This document shows positions 1 through 5,684 of a stretch of 6,050 nt of DNA, in pieces. Below the pieces are notes generated by a model that searched no databases, was not told the DNA's origin, and saw only the letters and a program-made list of their open reading frames with translations. Numbering within the stretch: position 1 is the first letter of the stretch; each line of letters opens with the position of its first letter. The position numbers and the translations under genes were made by a program. The stretch is taken from contig JAAFHI010000236.1 in assembly GCA_013298335.1 (NCBI GenBank), forward strand, positions 1 through 6,050, written 5' to 3'. Source of the DNA: Actinomycetota bacterium (lineage in GTDB: Bacteria; Acidobacteriota; Blastocatellia; Chloracidobacteriales; Chloracidobacteriaceae).

Positions 1-311
1 ACTGCGCGCGCTTTCTGGATCAAATGAAGGAAGTTGAGTATTGGGTCCGCAACCCGGTTCAAAAACCTGGTTTCTCTTTCTGGCTCCAAACCTCGAAGAA
101 CAAGTTTTATCCGGATTTCATCTGTAAATTGAAGGACGGGCGCGTATTGGTCGTTGAATATAAGGGGGCGCATCTGTGGACGGCGGATGAGGCCAGGGAG
201 AAGCGTGACATCGGCGAAATCTGGGCGGAACGAAGCAGCGGGCGCTGTATTTTCGTGATGCCCAACGATAAAGACTTGTCCGCAATCACCGAGAAGGTCC
301 GCGAGAAATGA
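1..311 (+). CDS. Type III restriction endonuclease-like (Res) protein, C-terminal fragment
   Basis: This is the 3' end of a gene that begins before the window. The reading frame is open from base 3, and the internal ATG at 24 is not a real start. The roughly 100 visible residues look like the C-terminal nuclease domain of type III restriction subunits, which are DEAD/DEAH-helicase proteins that cut DNA away from an unmethylated recognition site. Counting from the Met at 24, the motif FYPDF carries Asp31, and VVEYKG follows with Glu45 and Lys47. This is the PD-(D/E)xK catalytic layout. The stretches SFWLQTS before it, and REKRDIGEIW and GRCIFVMP after it, also fit the family as I remember it. 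The helicase part and any methyltransferase partner lie outside the window, so whether the system is complete cannot be seen. A helicase-nuclease from another defence system is possible. The ending appears normal, with a TGA stop. Confidence 0.82.
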   Translation, partial: CARFLDQMKEVEYWVRNPVQKPGFSFWLQTSKNKFYPDFICKLKDGRVLVVEYKGAHLWTADEAREKRDIGEIWAERSSGRCIFVMPNDKDLSAITEKVREK

Positions 312-375
312 GCGAGGCATCCTCAAGGACCGGTTCGCACGTCGTACCGTGACAACGGAGGCTTTACTTCAACTC

Positions 376-380
376 AGGAG
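376..380 (+). promoter_or_regulatory. Shine-Dalgarno site that fixes the propeller gene start
   Basis: AGGAG lies 10 bases before the ATG at 391. It supports that ATG over the in-frame GTG at 349, which would put 14 unlikely residues in front of a clean signal peptide. Confidence 0.7.
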
Positions 381-390
381 TCCTTTTGAT

Positions 391-1347
391 ATGTCACGAT
401 TCAAACACATTTCAGCCGTTTTCTTTCTGCTGCTCGCCTTCCTGTCCGCGGCCCCGCTGACGGGAAATGCCCAGCGCTTTCAGGACCGGGACGGCGACTA
501 CGACGAAAACTACTACCGCGACAGCGACATCTATTTCGCCTACCGCGCCGCCAACAACGAGCGCATTCTCTTTTCGATTTACAACGGCCAGCGGTGGTCG
601 GCTGGCGAGCGCGTCCAGAACGCCGAAAGCAACGTGGCCCCGGCGCTCATCCGGCGCGGCAACCGGCTCATCCTCGCCTACAAGGGCCGCAGTTCCAGCA
701 AGATCATCATTCGCTACAACGACGGCAACGGCTGGTCGCCCGAGGAAACGCTCGGCAGTTCCCAGACCAACGATTCGCCGAGTCTCGCGTTCTATCGCGG
801 ACGCCTGATCGTGGCCTACAAGGGCGTGGGATCGCCGAACATCTACACCCGGACCTACGACAACGGCGGCTGGTCGCCGGAATATAAGGTTCCGAACTCC
901 GAATCGCGCAACACGCCGGTGCTGACGACGTTCCACGGCGAACTGTTCATCGCCTATCGCGGCGTGAGGTCCAACCGGATCGTGCTGCGCAGCTTCGATG
1001 GCCGGTCGTGGTCAACGGAAAGCCGCCTGCCGCAGGCGAGTTCGGCCAACGCCCCGGCGATCATCGCCTTTCAGAATTCGCTCTATGTCGTCTATCGCGG
1101 CGAAAACTCGAAAAGCCTCTACTGGCAACGCTGGGACGGCAGCCGGTGGAGCGGCGAGAGCAAGATCGGTTCATCCGAAACCAACAGCCCGCCGAGCCTG
1201 TTCAAGTTGAACGGTCGGCTCTATGTCGCCTACAAGGGCGGCGGTTCGAACAACGTCTACCTGCGGTCGTTCGACGGTTCGCAATGGTCGAGCGAGGAAA
1301 AGGTACCTGACATCCGGTCCGGGGATACGCCCGCGGCAGCCGGCTAA
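391..1347 (+). CDS. Secreted six-bladed beta-propeller, lectin-like repeat protein
   Basis: This is a 318-residue exported protein. Residues 1-27 form a signal peptide: a short basic start, a hydrophobic core (VFFLLLAFL) and a likely cleavage site GNA|Q. An acidic, Tyr/Asp-rich linker follows to about residue 45. The rest is six consecutive repeats, five of exactly 46 residues and a last one of 43. Each follows the pattern (L/I)xxAY(K/R)G, then about eight residues to a (Y/F)DG..WS motif, then xE and a P-containing stretch ending in FxG. I know this pattern from bacterial propeller proteins of the sialidase or fucose-lectin fold; six blades of this size match fungal AAL-type lectins. Carbohydrate binding is inferred, not shown. 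There is no enzyme motif, anchor or LPXTG. The start at 391 is chosen by the Shine-Dalgarno site and the signal peptide. The gene lies 79 bases after the restriction gene and 10 bases before the DUF427 gene, with which it is probably co-transcribed. Confidence 0.85.
   Translation: MSRFKHISAVFFLLLAFLSAAPLTGNAQRFQDRDGDYDENYYRDSDIYFAYRAANNERILFSIYNGQRWSAGERVQNAESNVAPALIRRGNRLILAYKGRSSSKIIIRYNDGNGWSPEETLGSSQTNDSPSLAFYRGRLIVAYKGVGSPNIYTRTYDNGGWSPEYKVPNSESRNTPVLTTFHGELFIAYRGVRSNRIVLRSFDGRSWSTESRLPQASSANAPAIIAFQNSLYVVYRGENSKSLYWQRWDGSRWSGESKIGSSETNSPPSLFKLNGRLYVAYKGGGSNNVYLRSFDGSQWSSEEKVPDIRSGDTPAAAG
526..1344 (+). repeat. Six tandem 46-codon (138-bp) coding repeats
   Basis: The blades of the propeller protein fall at 526-663, 664-801, 802-939, 940-1077, 1078-1215 and 1216-1344. 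The spacing is exact, with no indel between copies until the shortened last blade. Protein similarity between blades is clear, but the DNA copies have diverged, so the array is an old amplification and not a recent expansion. Confidence 0.85.
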
Positions 1348-1348
1348 T

Positions 1349-1352
1349 GGAG
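1349..1352 (+). promoter_or_regulatory. Shine-Dalgarno site of the DUF427 gene
   Basis: GGAG lies 5 bases before the ATG at 1358 and begins directly after the stop codon of the propeller gene. This suggests coupled translation of the two genes. Confidence 0.65.
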
Positions 1353-1357
1353 TTTGA

Positions 1358-1675
1358 ATGAAAATCACGATTCGCGACCGGAAAACCGGCACGATTCTGG
1401 CTTCAGCGGACGACGCGGCGAAAGTCGCGTCGTTTGAAGGCAACTGGTACTTCGACCCGTCGGCGATCAACTCCGACGTTCTGGTCGTGACCGACAGCAC
1501 CTACACCTGTTCCTACAAGGGCACCTGCAACTGGGTGAACTTTTCCGACGGCACCAACACGGTCAAGAACGTCGCGTGGGTCTACCCGACGCCGAAAAAG
1601 GGCTACGAAAACATTGCCGGGAAGTATGCGTTCTATGCGGGCGACCGCCCGAACACGATCGAGGAAAAGCAGTAG
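1358..1675 (+). CDS. DUF427 domain protein
   Basis: This 105-residue protein has the hallmarks of the DUF427 family (Pfam PF04248): an early (F/Y)xGxWYF segment at about residues 26-32, a CxYKG motif with Cys51 and Lys54, and NVAWVYPTP followed by a GKYAFY segment near the C-terminus (about 71-93). The family is small, widespread in bacteria and fungi, and has no firmly established function; some members are fused to other domains. The length is typical, so this is a complete single-domain protein. There is no signal peptide, so it should be cytoplasmic, unlike the secreted protein encoded just upstream. Cys57 is an additional cysteine six residues after Cys51. The last codons (CAG TAG) lie in an intergenic inverted repeat, so the final residue and stop codon may have been supplied by the repeat. 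Family assignment is confident; function is unknown. Confidence 0.85.
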   Translation: MKITIRDRKTGTILASADDAAKVASFEGNWYFDPSAINSDVLVVTDSTYTCSYKGTCNWVNFSDGTNTVKNVAWVYPTPKKGYENIAGKYAFYAGDRPNTIEEKQ

Positions 1676-1752
1676 TCAGTGGCCAGCAGTCAGCAGTCAG
1701 CAGTCAGTAACGAGCAAAATCTAACTGCTAACTACTGACCACTAACTGCTAC
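1669..1752. repeat. Heptad inverted repeat between convergent genes, possible bidirectional terminator
   Basis: The left arm (1674-1700) and right arm (1721-1747) are 27 bases each around a 20-base loop. Pairing extends outward to 1669 and 1752 with one interruption for a minus-strand transcript, at 1673/1748. Both arms are runs of 7-base units of the form AGYAGTY; three identical AGCAGTC units sit at 1685-1705. In a minus-strand (potA) transcript the 27-base core pairs without a break, including five G-U pairs. In a + transcript the same five positions are C-A mismatches. Both flanking stop codons (TAG at 1673-1675 on +, and 1734-1732 on minus) lie inside it. There is no U-run on either side, so a classical intrinsic terminator is not certain. 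Confidence 0.8.
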
Positions 1753-2829
1753 CACAACGCCGCTCCCCACCGACCACCCGACCTTTACCGACGCGCCGAC
1801 ACGGAATGTTTCCGTTGCGGCGCGTCCGTCGTTGGGAGCGAACACCGTGACGCGCTGACCGTCGGAAAGTTCGACGTACCAGTGGGTCGTGTCGCCAAGG
1901 TAGACCTGTTCGCGAACCGTTCCGGCGAGACCGGACTCATCGCCCGTTGAAAGCGCGATTTTCTCCGGGCGGACGGCCAGCGTGACGGAAGAACCGACCG
2001 TCAGGCCCTCGGTGACCGGAATTGAAACGATGCCGTCGGCGAGTTTCATCGCGAAGGAATCCCCATTGCAGGCGCAGACGGTCCCACGCAGCAGATTGCA
2101 CGTCCCGATAAATGACGCGGTGAATTCCGTCCGCGGTCGTTCGTAGAGTTCGCGCGGCGCGGCGAGCTGCTCGATTTTCCCCTTGTTCAGAACCGCGATG
2201 CGGTCCGACATCGTGAGCGCCTCTTCCTGGTCGTGCGTCACGAACACGAAGCTGATGCCGGTGCGCCGCTGGAGCGACTTCAATTCAATCTGCATCTGAC
2301 GGCGGAGTTTCTGGTCGAGCGCGCCGAGCGGTTCGTCGAGCAGCAGCACGCGCGGCTCGCACACGAGCGCCCGCGCGATGGCGACGCGCTGCTGCTGTCC
2401 ACCCGACAACTGGCGCGGCAGGCGGTCGCCGAGATCGTCGAGTTCGACCATCTCCATCGCGGCGGCGACCTTCGCGGCAATCTCGGTTTTTGAAAAACGT
2501 TTCTTTTGTTCGAGGCCGAAGGCGATGTTGCGCGCGACCGTCATGTGCGGAAACAGCGCGTAGTGCTGAAACACCGTATGGACGTTGCGGCGATGGGGCG
2601 GCAGATGGGTGACGTCTTCCCCACCGAGAATGACGCTGCCGTCATCGGGCGTTTCGAATCCGGCGATCATCCGAAGGAGCGTCGTCTTCCCGCATCCGGA
2701 AGGCCCGAGCAGCGTCAGGAATTCCCCGGCTTCGACGGTCAGCGAAATATTCGCGACAGCGACGAATTCACCGAATCGCTTGGTCACGGAACGGACTTCG
2801 ATGTCAGGTTGGGACAACGGCGCGCGCAC
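1732..2829 (-). CDS. potA: ABC transporter ATP-binding protein, PotA type (spermidine/putrescine-like)
   Basis: This is a 365-residue cytoplasmic ATPase that would power import through a partner permease. Numbered from the GTG start, it has Walker A GPSGCGKT (42-49), Q-loop FQHYALFP (Gln88), signature LSGGQQQR (141-148), Walker B VLLLDEP (161-167), the D-loop GALD, and switch His199 in [10 protein letters not shown]-terminal TOBE-type domain runs from about 245 to the end ([18 protein letters not shown]). Domain order and length match PotA and related CUT1 or iron-importer ATPases, so the substrate (polyamine, sugar or Fe3+) is inferred. I chose GTG at 2829 because GAGGGGAG lies 10 bases upstream; an in-frame ATG at 2907 would add 26 residues translated from an intergenic repeat. 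No permease or binding-protein gene is adjacent, so it is an orphan here. The stop codon lies in the arm of the repeat it shares with the DUF427 gene. Confidence 0.88.
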   Translation of the reverse strand: MRAPLSQPDIEVRSVTKRFGEFVAVANISLTVEAGEFLTLLGPSGCGKTTLLRMIAGFETPDDGSVILGGEDVTHLPPHRRNVHTVFQHYALFPHMTVARNIAFGLEQKKRFSKTEIAAKVAAAMEMVELDDLGDRLPRQLSGGQQQRVAIARALVCEPRVLLLDEPLGALDQKLRRQMQIELKSLQRRTGISFVFVTHDQEEALTMSDRIAVLNKGKIEQLAAPRELYERPRTEFTASFIGTCNLLRGTVCACNGDSFAMKLADGIVSIPVTEGLTVGSSVTLAVRPEKIALSTGDESGLAGTVREQVYLGDTTHWYVELSDGQRVTVFAPNDGRAATETFRVGASVKVGWSVGSGVVVAVSGQ

Positions 2830-2839
2830 CTTAAATAAA

Positions 2840-2847
2840 CTCCCCTC
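2840..2847 (-). promoter_or_regulatory. potA ribosome binding site, possibly masked by a hairpin
   Basis: On the minus strand GAGGGGAG lies 10 bases before the GTG at 2829 and decides that start. The same bases (2840-2845) can pair with 2855-2860 (UUCCCC in the transcript) to form a 6-bp stem with one U-G pair and a 9-base loop. This would hide the ribosome binding site. Confidence 0.5.
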
Positions 2848-2861
2848 TTCAATCGGGGAAG

Positions 2862-2946
2862 GGAATGCGGAATGCGGAATATCGAATGTCGAAGGAAGAA
2901 AAAGCAACGTTTTTCATTCCGCATTCGATATTCCGCATTCCGCATT
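2862..2946. repeat. GGAATGC heptad inverted repeat, copy A
   Basis: A perfect 25-base inverted repeat (2864-2888 with 2922-2946) surrounds a 33-base spacer. Each arm reads in 7-base units in the order GGAATGC, GGAATAT, CGAATG. The left edge shares a CGGGGAAG flank (from 2854) with copy B near 5531. No coding function is evident. It lies in the presumed 5' leader of potA. Confidence 0.85.
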
Positions 2947-2994
2947 TTCTTTTAAGGCGGGAGAAAAAACAGAAGCGGGAAACCGTGTCTCGCA

Positions 2995-3037
2995 TTTGTA
3001 CCGGGCATCCTGCATTGTCCTGCCCGCCCAGTACAAA
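2995..3037 (-). promoter_or_regulatory. Hairpin in the presumed potA leader
   Basis: Arms 2995-3006 and 3026-3037 form a 12-bp stem around a 19-base loop. On + one position is a C-A mismatch (3002/3030). In a minus-strand transcript the same position is a G-U pair, so the stem is complete. It lies about 165 bases before the potA start. No riboswitch class is recognised, and no U-run follows in either direction. Confidence 0.45.
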
Positions 3038-3102
3038 AAAGTTCAGCCGTCACGCCACTTGAGACATCGGTACCCGCCTGCTGAACCTTAACCTTACGTC
3101 TA

Positions 3103-3131
3103 ATTATTGTAAAAGTATTGCGAAGGCACAA
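3103..3131 (-). promoter_or_regulatory. Weak sigma-70-like promoter candidate for potA
   Basis: On the minus strand TTGTGC (3131-3126) and AATAAT (3108-3103) are separated by 17 bases. The site lies just beyond the terminator-like hairpin of the preceding gene, where a potA promoter would be expected. The -35 match is poor (TTG only), so this is tentative. It implies a leader of roughly 265 bases. Confidence 0.25.
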
Positions 3132-3141
3132 TTTCCTCGAA

Positions 3142-3185
3142 TCGGCGCGGAAACTGAGGTGAATCGTTACCTTTTTCCGCGCCGA
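3142..3185 (-). terminator. Terminator-like double hairpin after the VIT/VWA gene
   Basis: A perfect 12-bp GC-rich stem (3142-3153 with 3174-3185) begins 21 bases after the stop codon at 3207. A second 6-bp stem (3157-3162 with 3167-3172, one G-U pair) stacks inside it around a 4-base loop. There is no U-run after the stem on the minus strand, so it may be an unusual terminator or an RNA 3'-end stabiliser. A short T-run lies within the 3174-3185 arm itself. Confidence 0.55.
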
Positions 3186-3206
3186 ACTTCAAAGAAGCAT
3201 GTCCGC

Positions 3207-5465
3207 TTACTCGACGACGCGATACACCGTGCCGTCCACGACCACGATCACCCGCGTACCGAGGGCGAAGTAATCGGCCAGTTTCGGTGTCTTGCCCACC
3301 AGCGCGAAATATTCGTCGCTGCCGAACTTCACTTCCTTGACCGGAAGTTTCTTCGCTTCGTCGAATTCGGTGTCAACCCAGACGCCGTTACGCAGCTCGA
3401 AGGTCTTCACGCCGACGGCCTTCAATGTCGCGGTCTGGTCGGTCCCGACCTTGTCGGCGTCGCGCAGTTTCTTTTCGTCCTTGCTGGCCCGAACCGCGCT
3501 TTCGCCCGATTCGGCCTTCATCGAAGGCGCCGGTGCGTTGGCCGCGCGGCCGCTTCCGACACCGCGACCGGGGACGCCGCCCACACCGTCACGAAATCCT
3601 TCCCGTCTGGCTCTTTCCTGGTTGTTGGTCCGTCGAGTTGTCCCGTCTTCCGCCATCGGTTGTCCCTCGGTCGCGAGGAATGAGGTGTACGGCGTGACGA
3701 TGCCGTGCTTCGTGCCGAGCGACACGATCTCATCCACCAGTTCCTTGTTTTCGCCGTTCACGCGAATCTGTTCGAGCAGCGCGCCGACGCGCCGCGTCGC
3801 CCACAGTTTCGGCAGGAAGGCGTTGTCCTGTTCGATGCGTTTGAACACCTGGCCTTCATAAACGAAGGTCCGCTCGCGCCCGACCGCGTTTCCGCGCAGA
3901 CGCATGACCGCCGCCCGATCGTCGCCCTTGTAGCGTCCGACCAGTACGAGCTGTCCGCCTCGGAAAAGATCAGGCAACGCGCGCGGGTAGACGAGATCAG
4001 TATCGACGCCGCCAAAGTCGAGCTTGATGTCGGAAAGCACCGGGTAATTGACCTTTCCGAAGAACGTCGAGACTTTCGCTTCGAGGTCTTCGTTGGGCTC
4101 GATGTAATCGCTCACCGCGCGGTTTTCGCGCGCGATGGCGTCGAGCAGTTTTGTATTCACGTCATATCCGACGCCGAAGGTGAAAATCCGCGCGCCGAAA
4201 TCGTTGGCCTTGGTCGTCGCGGCCTCGATGGCTTTGGCATCGGTCGTGCCGACGGTCGGCAGGCCGTCCGTCAGAAACACCAGCATCCGCGGACGATCCC
4301 CGCCCCGCTCGCCGAACTGCTTCAGCCCCGTCAGCATCGCGTCATAAATATTGGTCCCGCCTTCGGCGCGAAAATCCTCGACGAATTTCTTCGCCCGCTT
4401 GAGGTTGTCGGGCGACGCCGCAATCAGTCCGGCGTCGAAGAGATGTTCCTCGCCCGAAAAGCGGATGACGTTGAACCGATCCTGTGGACCGAGCGATTCA
4501 AGCCCGAACTTGAGCGCGTTGCGCGCCTTCTCGATTTTCTCGCCGCTCATCGAACCCGACGTGTCGAAGACGAACACGATGTCTTTCGGCAGCCGCTCGT
4601 TCTCGCCGAGATTCGTCTTGGGCGCGAGAATCAGCATGAAATAGCCGTCCTTGCCGGGCTCGCGGTGCGTGACGAGGCTCAGGCCGAAATCCTTGTCGCC
4701 CAGACCGTAGTACAACTGAAAATCCTCGGTCGCTTTCGCGCCGGTGACCTCGAAACTCAGCCGCGCCTTCTTTTCGCCGTCGCGTTTCACGTCGATGCCG
4801 TGGCTCGGCGAGTAGACCGCCTTCAGCGCCGCCGCCGATTCGATTTCGACCGTACCGACCACCGACTGCGCCGGGGCGTTGAGCGCGCGTTGCCCGCTGC
4901 CGAGCGGATAGCGATAACGGACCGTGCCGCCCTGCGCTTCGAGGACCTGCGAATATCTCAATTCGATTTTCTTGTCGGAATGTCCCGGAATCGGAAAGAC
5001 GCTCGCCTGAAACAGATCCTTGCCGACGTATTCGAGCAATCCGGGGTCGCGCATCGTCCGCACGATGTCGTTGTAAATCTGCCGCGCCTTGCCGCGTTCG
5101 ACGACTTCGCCCGCGAGCCGCCGCGAACCGTCCCAGATGGCGAACTCGACGAACGTCGCGCTTTCCGGAATCGGAAAACAGTAGGTCCCTTCGAGCGTGT
5201 AGGGCGTGTCGTTGCGAAAGACCTGCTCGACGTGGGTTTCGGCGACCTGATTTTTGATGGTCGTTGTAATCTTGATGCTTTTAATCGCGAGCACCGGCGG
5301 AATCGGTCGCGGCCCCGGATGCGGCGGACGGCGAATCATGTCGCGCTCGCGCGGAATCATGATGCCCTGCGCGCGGGCCTCGCCGACGGACGCCACCAGC
5401 GCGGCACCGGCGAGCAGCAGAAGTTGAAAAAGAATGAGACCGCGAAAACGGTACGGGTTCGACAT
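3207..5465 (-). CDS. Exported VIT and von Willebrand A domain protein (ITIH-like)
   Basis: This 752-residue protein has a signal peptide (1-32: basic start, LILFQLLLLAGAALVA core, cleavage ARA|Q). A Pro/Arg-rich linker precedes a VIT domain (about 58-190; VEQVFRNDTPYTLEGTYCFP and KARQIYNDI are typical). The von Willebrand A domain spans about 293-470. Its metal site looks intact: DTSGS (Asp301, Ser303, Ser305), Thr371 in GGTNIYD, and Asp400 in FLTDG. A further beta-rich region runs to about 600. Then come a low-complexity Gly/Arg/Ala/Lys-rich linker (about 610-680) and a conserved-looking C-terminal module (KTFELRNGVWVDT to ALGTRVIVVVDG). Bacterial members resemble inter-alpha-trypsin inhibitor heavy chains and are thought to act in envelope adhesion or protein binding; the ligand is unknown. 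I chose ATG 5465 over ATG 5471 because GAGGTG (5478-5473) sits 7 bases before the former. No membrane anchor or sorting signal is visible. Confidence 0.88.
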   Translation of the reverse strand: MSNPYRFRGLILFQLLLLAGAALVASVGEARAQGIMIPRERDMIRRPPHPGPRPIPPVLAIKSIKITTTIKNQVAETHVEQVFRNDTPYTLEGTYCFPIPESATFVEFAIWDGSRRLAGEVVERGKARQIYNDIVRTMRDPGLLEYVGKDLFQASVFPIPGHSDKKIELRYSQVLEAQGGTVRYRYPLGSGQRALNAPAQSVVGTVEIESAAALKAVYSPSHGIDVKRDGEKKARLSFEVTGAKATEDFQLYYGLGDKDFGLSLVTHREPGKDGYFMLILAPKTNLGENERLPKDIVFVFDTSGSMSGEKIEKARNALKFGLESLGPQDRFNVIRFSGEEHLFDAGLIAASPDNLKRAKKFVEDFRAEGGTNIYDAMLTGLKQFGERGGDRPRMLVFLTDGLPTVGTTDAKAIEAATTKANDFGARIFTFGVGYDVNTKLLDAIARENRAVSDYIEPNEDLEAKVSTFFGKVNYPVLSDIKLDFGGVDTDLVYPRALPDLFRGGQLVLVGRYKGDDRAAVMRLRGNAVGRERTFVYEGQVFKRIEQDNAFLPKLWATRRVGALLEQIRVNGENKELVDEIVSLGTKHGIVTPYTSFLATEGQPMAEDGTTRRTNNQERARREGFRDGVGGVPGRGVGSGRAANAPAPSMKAESGESAVRASKDEKKLRDADKVGTDQTATLKAVGVKTFELRNGVWVDTEFDEAKKLPVKEVKFGSDEYFALVGKTPKLADYFALGTRVIVVVDGTVYRVVE

Positions 5466-5472
5466 GGTCATC

Positions 5473-5478
5473 CACCTC
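5473..5478 (-). promoter_or_regulatory. Shine-Dalgarno site that fixes the VIT/VWA start
   Basis: GAGGTG on the minus strand lies 7 bases before ATG 5465 but touches ATG 5471 almost directly. It therefore favours the shorter, 752-residue form. Confidence 0.55.
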
Positions 5479-5535
5479 GGAGGGGAGAAATTGATTTGCC
5501 GCTACTGACGCCGGGCCGGGAAATTGGTTCCGGGG

Positions 5536-5684
5536 GAAGAGAATGCGGAATGCGGAATATCGAATGCGGAATCATCAGGATTCCTGCTTTCAAGTCAGAG
5601 AAATGCCAGACGAAAGGGCAGAACTCAGAATATTCTCTGGATTCCGCATTCGATATTCCGCATTCCGCATTCCGCATTCTCTTC
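5536..5684. repeat. GGAATGC heptad inverted repeat, copy B
   Basis: A perfect 32-base inverted repeat (5541-5572 with 5641-5672) surrounds a 68-base spacer. The right arm has one extra GGAATGC unit, after which the edges match again (GAAGAGAATGC at both outer ends). The arms carry the same unit order as copy A, but the spacer is unrelated to that of copy A and contains its own small palindromes at 5576-5586 and 5627-5636. The right edge overlaps the stop codon of the YitT-like gene. It occupies most of the 217 bases between that gene and the VIT/VWA gene. Confidence 0.87.

Larger units (their letters stand above)
2830..3206. other. Gene-free stretch between potA and the VIT/VWA gene
   Basis: These 377 bases lie between two genes on the minus strand. 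In minus-strand order they hold the probable terminator of the VIT/VWA gene (3185-3142), a weak promoter candidate (3131-3103), a 12-bp hairpin (3037-2995), a heptad inverted repeat (2946-2862) and the potA ribosome binding site. Short open frames on + across the stretch encode repeat-derived peptides of the IPHSAF type and are not credible genes. Confidence 0.7.

Noticed and set aside
1..311. Part of a complete new defence island
   Set aside because: Only the C-terminal nuclease part of one restriction gene is visible, and the downstream genes show no defence domains.
349..390. GTG at 349 as the start of the propeller gene
   Set aside because: It would place 14 residues before the signal peptide and has no good spacing to a Shine-Dalgarno, whereas AGGAG precedes ATG 391 by 10 bases.
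412..936. A 174-codon minus-strand open frame opposite the propeller gene
   Set aside because: It has a Val/Arg/Ala-rich shadow composition and no motifs. The + frame shows six regular repeats and a signal peptide.
2862..2946. Miniature inverted-repeat transposon (MITE)
   Set aside because: The inverted arms fit loosely, but no direct target duplication flanks either copy and the ends are internal heptads, not transposase-type termini. Kept only as an open possibility in the findings.
2862..3091. Short + frames encoding IPHSAF/FRIPHS-like peptides
   Set aside because: These are translations of the heptad repeats in several frames, with no ribosome site or domain. The same peptides appear from copy B near 5541-5680.
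5573..5640. Sigma-54-like promoter in the copy B spacer (TGGC on the minus strand)
   Set aside because: The -12 GC element is missing at the required spacing.
5541..5684. CRISPR array
   Set aside because: The units are 7 bases, contiguous and arranged as inverted arms. There are no regular spacers and no cas genes.
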